The notes under the pieces were generated by a model. That model had not been told where the DNA came from and searched no databases. It saw only the letters and a program-made list of their open reading frames with translations. A stretch of 64,000 nt of DNA from Roseateles_B flavus (GTDB lineage Bacteria; Pseudomonadota; Gammaproteobacteria; Burkholderiales; Burkholderiaceae_C): positions 62,001 through 126,000 of the forward strand of contig NZ_JBDPZC010000010.1 in NCBI RefSeq assembly GCF_039872765.1, written 5' to 3'. A program made the position numbers and the translations under genes. How positions within the stretch are numbered: position 1 is the first letter of the stretch; each line of letters starts with the position of its first letter. Positions 1 to 8,658 of the stretch are shown one piece after another.

Positions 1-452
1 CCTTCTGCCCTTCGTCCAATCTCTTCCTGGGCAGCGGGCTGTTCGACTGGGTCGCGGCCCGCGAGGCGGGCTTTGCCGTCAGCGTGGCCTCGGACGTGGG
101 CGGGGGCACGTCGCTGTCCACCCAGCGCAGCCTGGGCGATGCCTACAAGGTGCAGGCCCTGGCAGGCCGGCGGATGACCGCCTGGGCGGGGCTTCATGCG
201 GCCACGCTTGGCGCAGCGCAAGGCCTGGGGCTGTCCCATGAGATCGGCCACCTCGGCGTGGGTACACTGGCCGACGTCTGCATCTGGGACTGGGCCCGCG
301 GCCCGGTGGCCGAGGCGCGCTTCGCGGTGGCCCGCGAACTGCACGAGAAGGTCTTTGCCTGGATGACGCTGTCCGACGAGCGCAACCTCGCCGCTGCCTT
401 CGTGGCCGGCGTGGCGCGCCATCGGCGTCCGGATCCCTTGCCCCACCCCTGA
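1..452 (+). CDS. guaD: Guanine deaminase, C-terminal part (gene starts before the window)
   Basis: The open frame runs in from the left edge (first full codon at base 3) and stops at 450-452. The visible 149 residues contain FCPSSNLFLGSGLF followed by a SDVGGGTS segment. In guanine deaminases of the amidohydrolase superfamily this carries the late metal-site aspartate. The enzyme converts guanine to xanthine and ammonia in the cytoplasm. The N-terminal metal-binding histidines lie outside the window. It is followed 24 bases later by a BMP-type ABC importer, which fits a purine salvage operon. I am confident of the family from the core motif; the substrate follows from family knowledge and context. 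Confidence 0.88.
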   Translation, partial: FCPSSNLFLGSGLFDWVAAREAGFAVSVASDVGGGTSLSTQRSLGDAYKVQALAGRRMTAWAGLHAATLGAAQGLGLSHEIGHLGVGTLADVCIWDWARGPVAEARFAVARELHEKVFAWMTLSDERNLAAAFVAGVARHRRPDPLPHP

Positions 453-476
453 AACGCAGAAGTCTTGCTGATCGCC

Positions 477-2015
477 ATGGCCGAACCCGTCCCCCGACTC
501 GAACTCCAAGGCATCAGCAAGCAGTACCCGGCCGTCAAGGCCAACGATGGCGTCTCGCTGCGGGTGATGCCCGGGCAGATCCAGGCCGTGCTGGGCGAGA
601 ACGGCGCGGGCAAGTCCACGCTGATGAAGATCATCTACGGCGCCGTGCAGCCCGACGAGGGCCGGCTGCTGTGGAACGGGCAGCCGGTGCAGGTCAGAAG
701 CCCGGCCCAGGCCCGGCAGCTCGGCATCAGCATGGTCTACCAGCACTTCTCGCTGTTCGACACCCTCAGCGCCGCCGAGAACGTCTGGCTGGGCCTGGAC
801 AAGAGCCTCAGCCTGGCCGAGGTGACGCAGCGCATCCGCGAGCTGTCCGCCGCCTACGGGCTGGAGGTCGACCCGCAGCGGCCGGTGCACACGCTGTCAG
901 TGGGCGAGCGTCAGCGGGTGGAGATCGTGCGGGCCCTGCTGACGAATCCCCGCCTGCTGATCCTCGACGAGCCCACCTCCGTGCTCACGCCGCAGGCCGT
1001 GCAGAAGCTCTTCGAGGTGCTGCGCCGCCTGGCCGCCGAGGGCTGCGCCATCCTCTACATCAGCCACAAGCTCGACGAAATCCGCGCCCTGTGCCAGCAC
1101 TGCACGGTGCTGCGCGGCGGCAAGGTCACGGGCGAGGTGGACCCGCGCACCGTGGACAACGCCGCGCTGTCCCGCCTCATGATCGGCAGCGAGCCGCCGC
1201 GCCTGCAGGCCGCCCGCGGCGAGCCGGGCGCCCCGGTGCTGCGCGTGCAGGGCCTGGACCTGGCCACCGACAACCCCTTCGGCACCGCCCTGCGCGGCCT
1301 GGCCTTCGAGCTGCGCGCGGGCGAGATCCTGGGCGTGGCCGGTGTCAGCGGCAATGGCCAGCAGGAGCTGCTGGCCGCGCTGTCGGGCGAGGACCCGCGG
1401 GCGCCCAGGGGCAGCATCCGGCTGTTCGAGGCGGACATCGCCCAGGCCAGCTGCCGCAAGCGCCGCAGGCTGGGTCTGCATGTCGTGCCCGAGGAGCGAT
1501 TGGGGCGCGGCGCCGTGCCCAGTCTTTCCCTGGCCGACAACACCCTGCTGACCCGCACCGAGGCCGTCAAGGCCGGCGGCTGGCTGCACAAGGCCCAGGC
1601 CCGGCGCCTGGCCGAGGAGCTGATCGCCCGCTTCGGCGTTCGCTGCGGCGGCTCGGGGGCTGCGGCCCGCAGCCTCTCGGGGGGCAATCTTCAGAAGTTC
1701 ATCGTGGGTCGCGAGATCGATGCGGCCCCCAAGCTGCTGCTCATCGCCCAGCCCACCTGGGGCGTGGACGTGGGCGCAGCGGCCCAGATCCGTGGGGAGC
1801 TGCTCAAGCTGCGCGACGCCGGCTGCGCGCTCCTGGTCTTCAGTGAGGAGTTGGACGAGTTGTTCGAGATCAGTGACCGCCTGGTGGTGATGGCCCAGGG
1901 ACGCCTCTCACCCAGCATGCCGGTGGCCCAGGCCACGGTGGAGCGTATCGGGGCGTGGATGTCCGGCCTCTGGGACGCGACCGACGCCAAGGAGGCTCCG
2001 CATGCTGCGGCTTGA
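477..2015 (+). CDS. ABC transporter ATP-binding protein, two nucleotide-binding domains (BMP/nucleoside importer)
   Basis: The product is 512 residues and holds two fused ABC domains, as in NupA/YufO-type nucleoside importers. The first domain is complete: Walker A GENGAGKST at 40-48, a Q-loop near VYQHF, signature LSVGE at 140-144 and Walker B LLILDEP at 160-166. The second has a degenerate P-loop (GVSGNGQQ), an intact SGGNLQ signature and AQPTWGVD in place of a canonical Walker B, an asymmetry I associate with this class. ATG at 477 is preferred over an in-frame TTG at 465 because the domain begins directly after it. The stop overlaps the next gene by 14 bases. It should energise uptake through the two permeases downstream. 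The likely substrates are purines or nucleosides, inferred from guaD and the BMP receptor. Confidence 0.9.
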   Translation: MAEPVPRLELQGISKQYPAVKANDGVSLRVMPGQIQAVLGENGAGKSTLMKIIYGAVQPDEGRLLWNGQPVQVRSPAQARQLGISMVYQHFSLFDTLSAAENVWLGLDKSLSLAEVTQRIRELSAAYGLEVDPQRPVHTLSVGERQRVEIVRALLTNPRLLILDEPTSVLTPQAVQKLFEVLRRLAAEGCAILYISHKLDEIRALCQHCTVLRGGKVTGEVDPRTVDNAALSRLMIGSEPPRLQAARGEPGAPVLRVQGLDLATDNPFGTALRGLAFELRAGEILGVAGVSGNGQQELLAALSGEDPRAPRGSIRLFEADIAQASCRKRRRLGLHVVPEERLGRGAVPSLSLADNTLLTRTEAVKAGGWLHKAQARRLAEELIARFGVRCGGSGAAARSLSGGNLQKFIVGREIDAAPKLLLIAQPTWGVDVGAAAQIRGELLKLRDAGCALLVFSEELDELFEISDRLVVMAQGRLSPSMPVAQATVERIGAWMSGLWDATDAKEAPHAAA

Positions 2016-3066
2016 GACCCGCCCCGAGCCCTCGCGGCTGATGGCCCTGGCCTCGCCCCTGCTGGCCCTGGCCCTGACCACGCTTCTGGGCGTGCTGATC
2101 TTCCTGGCCCTGGGCAAGGACCCGCTGCGCGGCCTGCAGATGTTCTTCTGGGAGCCCATCCGCAGCGCCTATGCCTGGAGCGAGCTGGGTCTCAAGGCCA
2201 CGCCCCTGATCCTCATCGCCCTGGGCCTGGCCCTGTGCTTCCGCTCCAACGTCTGGAACATCGGGGCCGAGGGTCAGTTCATCGTCGGCGCGCTGGCGGC
2301 GGGCTGGGTCGCGATGCAGGCCGATGCGCAGACGGGCCGCGGCATCGTCGTGCTGATCCTCTTGGCCGGCGTGCTGGGCGGCATGGCCTGGGCGGCCATC
2401 ACGGCCCTGTTGCGCGATCGCTTCAATGCCAACGAAATCCTGGTGAGCCTGATGCTGGTCTACGTGGCGGACCTGCTGCTGGGCTACCTGGTCTACGGGC
2501 CCTGGAAAGACCCCAACGGCTACAACTTCCCGCAGACCATCACCTTCGCCGCGGCCACCAAGATCCCGCGGCTGTTCAGCGGCTGGCGCGTCAACATTGG
2601 CGTACTGGTGGCCCTGGGCGCGGTGGCGGGCTTCTGGCTGCTGATGTTCCGCAGCTATGCGGGCTATGCGCTGCAGGTCGGCGGCCTGGCCCCCGCGGCG
2701 GCGCGCTATGCGGGCTTCTCCTCGCGCCGGGCGCTGTGGACCGCGCTGCTGCTGTCCGGCGGGATGGCGGGCCTTGCCGGGGCGCTGGAGGCGGCCGGGC
2801 CGCTGGGCCAGCTGACACCGCATGTGCCGGCGGGCTACGGCTTCGCGGCCATCATCGTGGCCTTTGTGGGACGGCTGCACCCGGTGGGCATCGTGGGCTC
2901 GGGCCTGCTGATGAGCATGTTCTACATCGGCGGCGAGCTGGCGCAGTCGCGCCTGGGCCTGCCCAAGTCCATCACCGGCGTCTTCCAGGGCCTGCTGCTG
3001 TTCACGCTGCTGGCCTCGGACACGCTGATCCACTACCGCGTGCGCTGGGCGCGCCGGGCTGCCTGA
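2002..3066 (+). CDS. ABC transporter permease, BMP/nucleoside type (NupB/YufP-like)
   Basis: A 354-residue integral membrane protein with about eight to ten hydrophobic helices. It belongs to the BPD_transp_2 permease family: GLALCFRSNVWNIGAEGQF is the diagnostic conserved loop (FRxxxxNIGAEGQ). It would form one half of the heterodimeric inner-membrane channel, with the permease encoded at 3076. Its ATG lies inside the end of the ATPase gene, so translation is probably coupled. It is longer at the N-terminus than its partner, as is usual for the first permease of this pair. Role is by family; substrate is inferred from the operon. Confidence 0.9.
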   Translation: MLRLETRPEPSRLMALASPLLALALTTLLGVLIFLALGKDPLRGLQMFFWEPIRSAYAWSELGLKATPLILIALGLALCFRSNVWNIGAEGQFIVGALAAGWVAMQADAQTGRGIVVLILLAGVLGGMAWAAITALLRDRFNANEILVSLMLVYVADLLLGYLVYGPWKDPNGYNFPQTITFAAATKIPRLFSGWRVNIGVLVALGAVAGFWLLMFRSYAGYALQVGGLAPAAARYAGFSSRRALWTALLLSGGMAGLAGALEAAGPLGQLTPHVPAGYGFAAIIVAFVGRLHPVGIVGSGLLMSMFYIGGELAQSRLGLPKSITGVFQGLLLFTLLASDTLIHYRVRWARRAA

Positions 3067-3075
3067 GGTCGCACC

Positions 3076-4002
3076 ATGGATCTGAACGCACTCGCCGCAC
3101 TCGTCGCCGCCACGCTCAATGCCGGCACGCTGCTGGCCCTGGCGGCTCTGGGCCTCTTGATCAACGAACGCGCCGGCGTCGTCAACCTCGGGGCCGAGGG
3201 CATGATGCTGGTGGCCGCCATCGCCGGTTTCGCGACCGGCGTGCACACCGGCAGCGACACGCTGGCCTTCCTCGCCGGCATGACCGCGGGCGCGGCGCTG
3301 GCGGGCGTCTTCGCGCTGCTGGCCCTGTGGCTCAACACCAACCAGTACGCGGCCGGCCTCGCGCTGAGCCTCTTCGGCACCGGCTTCTCGGCCTTCGTGG
3401 GGCAGGGCTATGTGCAGGAGAAGCTCTCGGCGCGACCCAGCTTCGCCATCCCCGGCCTGAGCGATCTGCCCTTCGTGGGCACGGCGCTGTTCAAGCAGCA
3501 TCCCCTCGTGTACGGTGCGATGGCGCTGGCGGCGGGCCTGGCCTGGTTCCTCTACCGCTCGCGGGCCGGCCTGGTGCTGCGGGCCGTGGGGGAGTCGCCC
3601 GAGTCGGCCCATGCCCTGGGCTACCCGGTGCGCCGCATCCGCCTGCTGGCCGTGCTGACCGGCGGCGCGCTGTGCGGCCTGGCCGGGGCCTACGTTTCGG
3701 TGGCCTACACGCCGCTGTGGGTGGAGGGCATGATCGCCGGCAAGGGCTGGATCGCCCTGGCCCTGACCACCTTCGCCACCTGGCGTCCGGCCCGCGTGCT
3801 GCTGGGTGCCTATCTCTTCGGGGGCGTCACCATGCTGCAGTTCCATCTGCAGGGGCAGGGGGTGGAGGTGCCCAGCCAGCTGCTGTCCATGCTGCCCTAC
3901 CTGGCGACCATCGTGGTGCTGGTGCTGATCTCGCGCAACAGCGGCTTCATCCGCGCCAATATGCCGGCTTCGCTGGGCAAGCCTTTCCATCCGGGCGGCT
4001 AA
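3076..4002 (+). CDS. ABC transporter permease, BMP/nucleoside type (NupC/YufQ-like)
   Basis: A 308-residue membrane protein and the second permease of the importer. The N-terminus carries the matching conserved loop LGLLINERAGVVNLGAEGMM, and the rest is a series of hydrophobic helices. It starts nine bases after the previous stop. The hydrophilic EAA-like loop around AVGESPESAHALGYPV is where it would contact the ATPase. A spacer of about 70 bases separates it from the receptor gene, which has its own strong ribosome-binding site. That would allow the receptor to be made in excess, as importers of this kind require. Confidence 0.9.
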   Translation: MDLNALAALVAATLNAGTLLALAALGLLINERAGVVNLGAEGMMLVAAIAGFATGVHTGSDTLAFLAGMTAGAALAGVFALLALWLNTNQYAAGLALSLFGTGFSAFVGQGYVQEKLSARPSFAIPGLSDLPFVGTALFKQHPLVYGAMALAAGLAWFLYRSRAGLVLRAVGESPESAHALGYPVRRIRLLAVLTGGALCGLAGAYVSVAYTPLWVEGMIAGKGWIALALTTFATWRPARVLLGAYLFGGVTMLQFHLQGQGVEVPSQLLSMLPYLATIVVLVLISRNSGFIRANMPASLGKPFHPGG

Positions 4003-4071
4003 GATCGCCGGCTGGAATTTTCTGCAGTCTTCACCCCGTCATTCCCCTCACGGGATTTCCAAGGAGCACCC

Positions 4072-5235
4072 ATGCGTCACATTGGCAAGCGTGATCTGAT
4101 CAAGTGGGCCGGCTGGTCCAGCCTGGCCGCTGCGGCCCTGCTGGTCGGTTGCGGCAAGAAGGAAGAAGCCGCCGCCCCGGCCGCCGCTTCGGCAGCGTCC
4201 GCCCCGGCGGCCAAGCCCGAGCCGCTGAAGATCGCCTTCGCCTATGTTGGCCCGGTGGGGGACGGCGGCTGGACCTTCGCCCACGACAACGCCCGCAAGG
4301 CCGTCGAGAAGGAATTCGGTGACAAGGTCCAGACCAGCTTCGTCGAGAAGGTCCCCGAGGCGGCCGACGCCGAGCGCGTGTTCCGCGACATGGTGGGGCA
4401 GGGCAACAAGCTGATCTTCGGCACCACCTTCGGCTACATGGAGCCCATGCTCAAGGTCGCCTCCGACACGCCGGACGTCAAGTTCGAGCATGCCACCGGC
4501 TACAAGCAGGCTGCGAACATGCGCACCTACGACTCCCGCACCTACGAAGGCGCCTACATGGCCGGCGTGGTGGCGGGCAAGATGAGCAAGAGCGGCACGC
4601 TGGGTGTGGTGGGCTCCATCCCCATCCCCGAGGTGATCCGCAACATCAACAGCTTCACCCTGGGCGCGCAGAGCGTGAACCCCAAGGTCAAGGTGCGCGT
4701 GGTCTGGGTCAACGAATGGTTCAATCCGCCCAAGGAGACCGAAGCCGCCCAGTCCCTGATCGACGGCGGCGCCGACGTGCTGATGCAGAACACCGACTCC
4801 AGCGCCGTGCTGCAGACCGCTGAGAAGAACGGCAAGTACGCCTTCGGCTGGGACTCCGACATGACCGCCTACGGTCCCAAGGCCCACCTGGCCTCGGCCG
4901 TGATCAACTGGGGCCCGTACTACATCAAGGCCGTGCGTGACGCGCTGGACGGCAAGTGGACGGCCGGCCCGGGTACGCACAGCTGGTGGGGTGTCAAGGA
5001 AGGTGCGATCGACCTGGTCTCCCTGGCCGAGGCCGTGCCGGCCGACACCCGCGCACAGATCGACAAGGTCAAGGCCGGTCTGAAGGACGGCAGCTTTGTG
5101 ATCTGGAAGGGCCCCATCGTCGGCCAGGATGGCAAGGACGTGCTGAAGAAGGACGAGGTCGCCGACGACAAGTTCCTCTCGGGCATCAACTTCTACGTGA
5201 AGGGCGTCGAGGGCAAGGTGCCCACCGGCAAGTAA
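4072..5235 (+). CDS. BMP-family substrate-binding lipoprotein of the ABC importer
   Basis: The product is 387 residues with a twin-basic N-terminus, a hydrophobic stretch and a lipobox LLVGC at about residue 27, so it should be a lipoprotein. A charged and Ala-rich linker follows, then a Bmp (PnrA/TmpC-like) domain with KIAFAYVGPVGDGGWTFAHD and the long GxxVG repeats of type I periplasmic-binding folds. Members bind nucleosides or purines. A strong site, AAGGAG, lies seven bases before the ATG. It closes the guaD/importer cluster and is followed directly by an intrinsic terminator at 5254-5285. The exact ligand cannot be read from the sequence. Confidence 0.92.
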   Translation: MRHIGKRDLIKWAGWSSLAAAALLVGCGKKEEAAAPAAASAASAPAAKPEPLKIAFAYVGPVGDGGWTFAHDNARKAVEKEFGDKVQTSFVEKVPEAADAERVFRDMVGQGNKLIFGTTFGYMEPMLKVASDTPDVKFEHATGYKQAANMRTYDSRTYEGAYMAGVVAGKMSKSGTLGVVGSIPIPEVIRNINSFTLGAQSVNPKVKVRVVWVNEWFNPPKETEAAQSLIDGGADVLMQNTDSSAVLQTAEKNGKYAFGWDSDMTAYGPKAHLASAVINWGPYYIKAVRDALDGKWTAGPGTHSWWGVKEGAIDLVSLAEAVPADTRAQIDKVKAGLKDGSFVIWKGPIVGQDGKDVLKKDEVADDKFLSGINFYVKGVEGKVPTGK

Positions 5236-5253
5236 GCCATTGTCTGCCGCATG

Positions 5254-5285
5254 AAGCCACCCGCCGCGAGGCCGGTGGCTTTTTT
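5254..5285 (+). terminator. Intrinsic terminator after the BMP importer operon
   Basis: An 8-bp perfect stem, AAGCCACC (5254-5261) with GGTGGCTT (5274-5281), is separated by a 12-base loop and followed by a run of T to 5285. It lies 18 bases after the receptor stop codon on the same strand. Confidence 0.85.
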
Positions 5286-5432
5286 CATGGGCGACCGCCG
5301 CCCGTGTGGCCCGGTCTGCAGTTCGTCAGCCGGGGATGCAGGTCATCCGCCAGGGATTGGCAAGGGCGCAGGGTCTCACTACATTGGCGCGGTGCTGGGT
5401 CATTGCCCAGCCAAGCCAACGAGGAGCCTCAC

Positions 5433-7418
5433 TTGAAGAACGAACAGCAGAAGTCCGCGGCACCCCGCGCCGCCCTGAATCGCCTGGCCCTGTGCCTGGC
5501 CCTGGCCAGCACCGGCGGCCTGCTCATGAGCCTGCCGGCCCAGGCTGCGACCACCGCCAAGCAGAGCAGCGCCCCCGTCGCGCCCAAGCGCTACACCATC
5601 GAGCAGTTCATGGCGACGACCAATATCGGCGGCGCCTCCTTCAGCGCCGACGAAAAGCGCATCCTCTTCCACAGCAACAAGACCGGCATCTTCAACGTCT
5701 ACAGCATCCCGGTGACGGGCGGCGAGCCGGTGGCGCTGACCAGCTCCACCAAGGACGGCCACTACGCCGTCGGCTACTTCCCCAAGGACGACCGCGTGCT
5801 CTTCACGCGCGACCAGGGCGGCAACGAGCTGAATCACCTCTATGTGCGCGAGCTGGACGGCAGCGAGAAAGACCTGACCCCCGGCGAGAAGCTCAAGGCC
5901 CTCTTCATGGGCTGGTCCGGTGACAAGAACAGCTTCCACGTGGCCACCAATGAGCGCGATGCGCGCTTCTTCGATGTCTACCGCTACGACACCAAGACCT
6001 ACGCCCGCGAGCTGATCTACAAGAACGAGACCGGCATGAACGTGGCCCAGGTCAGCGACGACGGCCGCTGGATCGCCTTCGGCAAGACCAACACCACGGC
6101 CGACAAGGACGTCTACCTCTACGACACCCAGGCCAAGACCACCAAGCACGTGACGCCTCACCAGGGCGTGGCCGACAACAGCCCGGTCGGCTTTGACCCG
6201 GCCTCCAAGCGCCTGCTGATCACCAGCAACGAGGGCGCGGAGTTCACCCGGCTGATGAGCTACGACCTGGCCAGCGGCAAGATGAGCGAGCTGGAGAAGG
6301 CCGACTGGGACGTGGTCTACACCGACTTCTCCGACGACGGCCGCTACCGCGTCACCGGCATCAACGCCGACGCCAGCATTGCGCTCAAGCTGCGCGAGAC
6401 GGGCAAGGACGGCGTGGAGCGCGAGGTCGCCCTGCCCAAGCTGCCGGGTGGCGAGATCCGCGGCGTCCGTTTCTCGGGCAGCAGCGGCAAGATGGCCTTC
6501 TACGTGAACGGCGACCGCTCGCCCAGCAATCTCTTCGTCTATGACTTCGCCAGCAAGCAGGTCAAGCAGCTGACGCAGAGCATGTCCAAGGAAGTCAACC
6601 CCGATGACCTGGTGGACGCCAAGATCGTGCGCTTCAAGTCCTTCGACGGCATGAGCATCCCCTCGGTCTACTACCAGCCCAAGGAAGCCTCGCCCACCAA
6701 CAAGGTGCCGGCCCTGGTCTGGGTGCATGGCGGCCCGGGCGGCCAGACCATGCGCGGCTACTCGGCCCTGATGCAGTACTTCGCCAACCACGGCTATGCG
6801 GTCCTGGGCATCAACAACCGCGGCAGCTCGGGCTATGGCAAGACCTTCTTCACGGCCGACGACGGCAAGCATGGCCGCGAGCCGCTGTGGGACTGCGTGG
6901 AGGCCAAGACCTACCTGGCCAGCACCGGCGTGATCGACCCCGAGCGCATCGGCATCATCGGCGGCTCCTACGGTGGCTACATGACCCTGGCCGCCCTGGC
7001 CTTCCGCCCCGAGGCCTTCAAGGTGGGCATCGACATCTTCGGCGTCTCCAACTGGCTGCGCACGCTGGAATCCATCCCGCCGTACTGGGAGAGCTTCCGC
7101 CAGGCGCTGTACCAGGAGGTGGGGGATCCGGTGAAGGACAAGGACTTCCTCATCGCCACCTCGCCGCTGTTCCATGCCAAGGAGATCCGCAAGCCGCTGA
7201 TGGTGATCCAGGGGGCCAATGACCCGCGCGTGATCAAGCCCGAGAGCGACGAGATCGTCGAGGCCGTCAAGAAGAACGGCGTGCCGGTCGAGTACGTGGT
7301 CTTCGACGACGAGGGCCATGGCTTCTCGAAGAAGAAGAACAACATCGAGGCCAGCGGCCGCATGCTGCAGTTCCTCGACAAGCACCTCAAGACGGCCAAC
7401 ACCGCGCCGGCCAAGTAA
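5433..7418 (+). CDS. Secreted S9-family serine peptidase (dipeptidyl aminopeptidase/acylaminoacyl-peptidase type)
   Basis: The product is 661 residues. I place the start at TTG 5433 because GAGGAG at 5421-5426 stands six bases upstream and the next residues form a signal peptide (basic start, hydrophobic core, ending in LPAQAA). A beta-propeller-like region of SADEKRILF and DDGRWIAF repeats fills about residues 40-400. The alpha/beta-hydrolase domain follows with GGSYGGYM (nucleophile Ser), GANDPRV (Asp) and DEGHGF (His). Family members release dipeptides or acyl-amino acids from peptides; here this would occur in the periplasm or outside. It stands alone, between a terminator and a convergent NlpC/P60 gene. 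Confidence 0.9.
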   Translation: MKNEQQKSAAPRAALNRLALCLALASTGGLLMSLPAQAATTAKQSSAPVAPKRYTIEQFMATTNIGGASFSADEKRILFHSNKTGIFNVYSIPVTGGEPVALTSSTKDGHYAVGYFPKDDRVLFTRDQGGNELNHLYVRELDGSEKDLTPGEKLKALFMGWSGDKNSFHVATNERDARFFDVYRYDTKTYARELIYKNETGMNVAQVSDDGRWIAFGKTNTTADKDVYLYDTQAKTTKHVTPHQGVADNSPVGFDPASKRLLITSNEGAEFTRLMSYDLASGKMSELEKADWDVVYTDFSDDGRYRVTGINADASIALKLRETGKDGVEREVALPKLPGGEIRGVRFSGSSGKMAFYVNGDRSPSNLFVYDFASKQVKQLTQSMSKEVNPDDLVDAKIVRFKSFDGMSIPSVYYQPKEASPTNKVPALVWVHGGPGGQTMRGYSALMQYFANHGYAVLGINNRGSSGYGKTFFTADDGKHGREPLWDCVEAKTYLASTGVIDPERIGIIGGSYGGYMTLAALAFRPEAFKVGIDIFGVSNWLRTLESIPPYWESFRQALYQEVGDPVKDKDFLIATSPLFHAKEIRKPLMVIQGANDPRVIKPESDEIVEAVKKNGVPVEYVVFDDEGHGFSKKKNNIEASGRMLQFLDKHLKTANTAPAK

Positions 7419-7440
7419 GAGGGCTGCCCAAGAGGGCACA

Positions 7441-7466
7441 CCGGGACGGGCTGTCAGCCGTCCCGG
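7441..7466. terminator. GC-rich hairpin after the S9 peptidase gene
   Basis: CCGGGACGGGCTG and its near-complement CAGCCGTCCCGG (7441-7466) form a stem of about 11 bp with a very small loop. There is no T-run directly after it, so it may stabilise mRNA ends or act together with the stronger hairpin at 7496. Confidence 0.5.
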
Positions 7467-7495
7467 GCAGTGCTCAAGCCGCAGGCAAGAAGCAC

Positions 7496-7520
7496 AAGAG
7501 GCCCCGCGGGGCCTCTTTTC
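7496..7520. terminator. Bidirectional intrinsic terminator between convergent genes
   Basis: A perfect 22-base palindrome (7496-7517) with arms AAGAGGCCCC and GGGGCCTCTT is flanked by T on the plus strand and by a weaker A/T edge on the other. It sits between the S9 peptidase stop and the stop of the minus-strand NlpC/P60 gene, so it can serve both. Confidence 0.85.
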
Positions 7521-7541
7521 CATGCAGTCCTGTGGCGGCGT

Positions 7542-8354
7542 TCAGCGAATCAGCGATGCCTGGCCCTGCACATTGCGAGCGTCGGCATTGGCCTGCGCTG
7601 CGCTGAGGTCAGCCCGGCGCGCGCCGGTGAAGCGCTTGGCCCAGTAGGCCTCGCGCAGGTCTTCCACGCGCACCGCGCTGCCCACGCGGGGGCTGTGGAT
7701 GAACTTGCCGTCCCCCACGTAGATGCCCACGTGGGAGAAGGTGCGCTTCATCGTGTTGAAGAAGACCAGATCACCCGGCTTCAGCTCTTCCTGCTTGATC
7801 GGAATGAGGCTGGAGAGGCGCGCCTGCTCGTCCGCCCGGTGGGGCAGGACCAGCCCGACGGACATCTCGAAGATGTGGCGGGTGAAGCCGCTGCAGTCGA
7901 AGCCGCTCTCCAGGGACTTGCCGCCCCGCTTGTAGGGCACACCCAGGAAGTTCATGGCCGACATGACGAGGTCTGAGGCCGTGTCGCGCACCTGGTTCAG
8001 CAGCTTGTTCTCGCTGGCGTTCTTCATCAGCCCGGTGTCCTGGAGGAAACGGGTGATGGCGTCATTGCCGTTGGTGCCGGCGCCTGCGGCCGCGGCGGCG
8101 GCCAGGTCGGCGGGTGTCGGGAGGGACTTGCTCGCCGAGGCATTGCCTGGCTGGGCAGCCACCTGCTGGCTCTGGCCATAGGCTCCCATCATGGTGCCCG
8201 GCGGCGGCGCCAGCGGGGCAGTGCCCTGGGCCGGCTGCTGCTGCGCCAGTGCGCCGGTGGCGCTGAGGCCCAGCGCCAGCGCGGCGCAGGCCACCGCGGA
8301 GCGCAGGGGGCGCAGGGGGCTTTGGCGGTGGGAAAGGCGTCGGGCTGGCAGCAT
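7542..8354 (-). CDS. Secreted C40-family (NlpC/P60) peptidoglycan hydrolase
   Basis: The product is 270 residues when started at the ATG at 8354. An upstream extension would add 44 atypical residues before an obvious signal peptide ending in GALAQ near residue 38. A low-complexity linker to about residue 100 leads into an NlpC/P60 domain: FDCSGF supplies the catalytic Cys154, SHVGIY supplies His208 and FIHSP supplies His220. Such enzymes cut the gamma-D-Glu-mesoDAP bond in peptidoglycan stem peptides. No SH3 or LysM targeting domain is visible. It is transcribed convergently with the S9 peptidase and divergently from prpE. Confidence 0.88.
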   Translation of the reverse strand: MLPARRLSHRQSPLRPLRSAVACAALALGLSATGALAQQQPAQGTAPLAPPPGTMMGAYGQSQQVAAQPGNASASKSLPTPADLAAAAAAGAGTNGNDAITRFLQDTGLMKNASENKLLNQVRDTASDLVMSAMNFLGVPYKRGGKSLESGFDCSGFTRHIFEMSVGLVLPHRADEQARLSSLIPIKQEELKPGDLVFFNTMKRTFSHVGIYVGDGKFIHSPRVGSAVRVEDLREAYWAKRFTGARRADLSAAQANADARNVQGQASLIR

Positions 8355-8658
8355 CGGGAACTTGATCTCGGCCGCGCAGCTTAAGAAGCGGGTCTTGGCA
8401 GTGTCAAGCAAGGCAGGGGCAAACCGCGGGTAATTCCGGGCCTTGTTCGGCACCCGAATTGCCCCGCGTTTCAATTTGGGGAACAACCGCTATTGGACCA
8501 TAGGGGGGAGTCGCCACATGTGTCCAAGCGCACACCAGCAACGCCTGTCTTGATCCTCGGCAATTGTCGCCGGCGTGACTCGGCAGGGTCAGCCTGCCGT
8601 CAGAGCCCCGTCGTGAAATGCGCCGTAATTCGTAATTATGGAAGTGCAGAGGTCAGCC
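8355..8658. other. Intergenic region between divergent NlpC/P60 and prpE genes
   Basis: About 300 bases without a gene. The only structure I can point to is an inverted repeat CGGCAGG (8581-8587) and CCTGCCG (8593-8599), extended by TGAC/TCA, in the prpE leader. It has no T-run. An AT-richer stretch around 8625-8642 could hold the prpE -10 region. I see no recognisable operator or small RNA. Confidence 0.4.

Noticed and set aside
465..476. Upstream TTG as the start of the ABC ATPase
   Set aside because: It adds only four residues, and the ATG at 477 directly precedes the conserved domain.
1870..3990. A 706-residue minus-strand open frame opposite the two permeases
   Set aside because: It is rich in Gln, His and Arg with no recognisable motif, and lies exactly opposite clear permease genes.
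8577..8602. Inverted repeat ahead of prpE as a riboswitch or attenuator
   Set aside because: No T-run, no leader peptide and no match to a riboswitch class I know; left as an unassigned hairpin.
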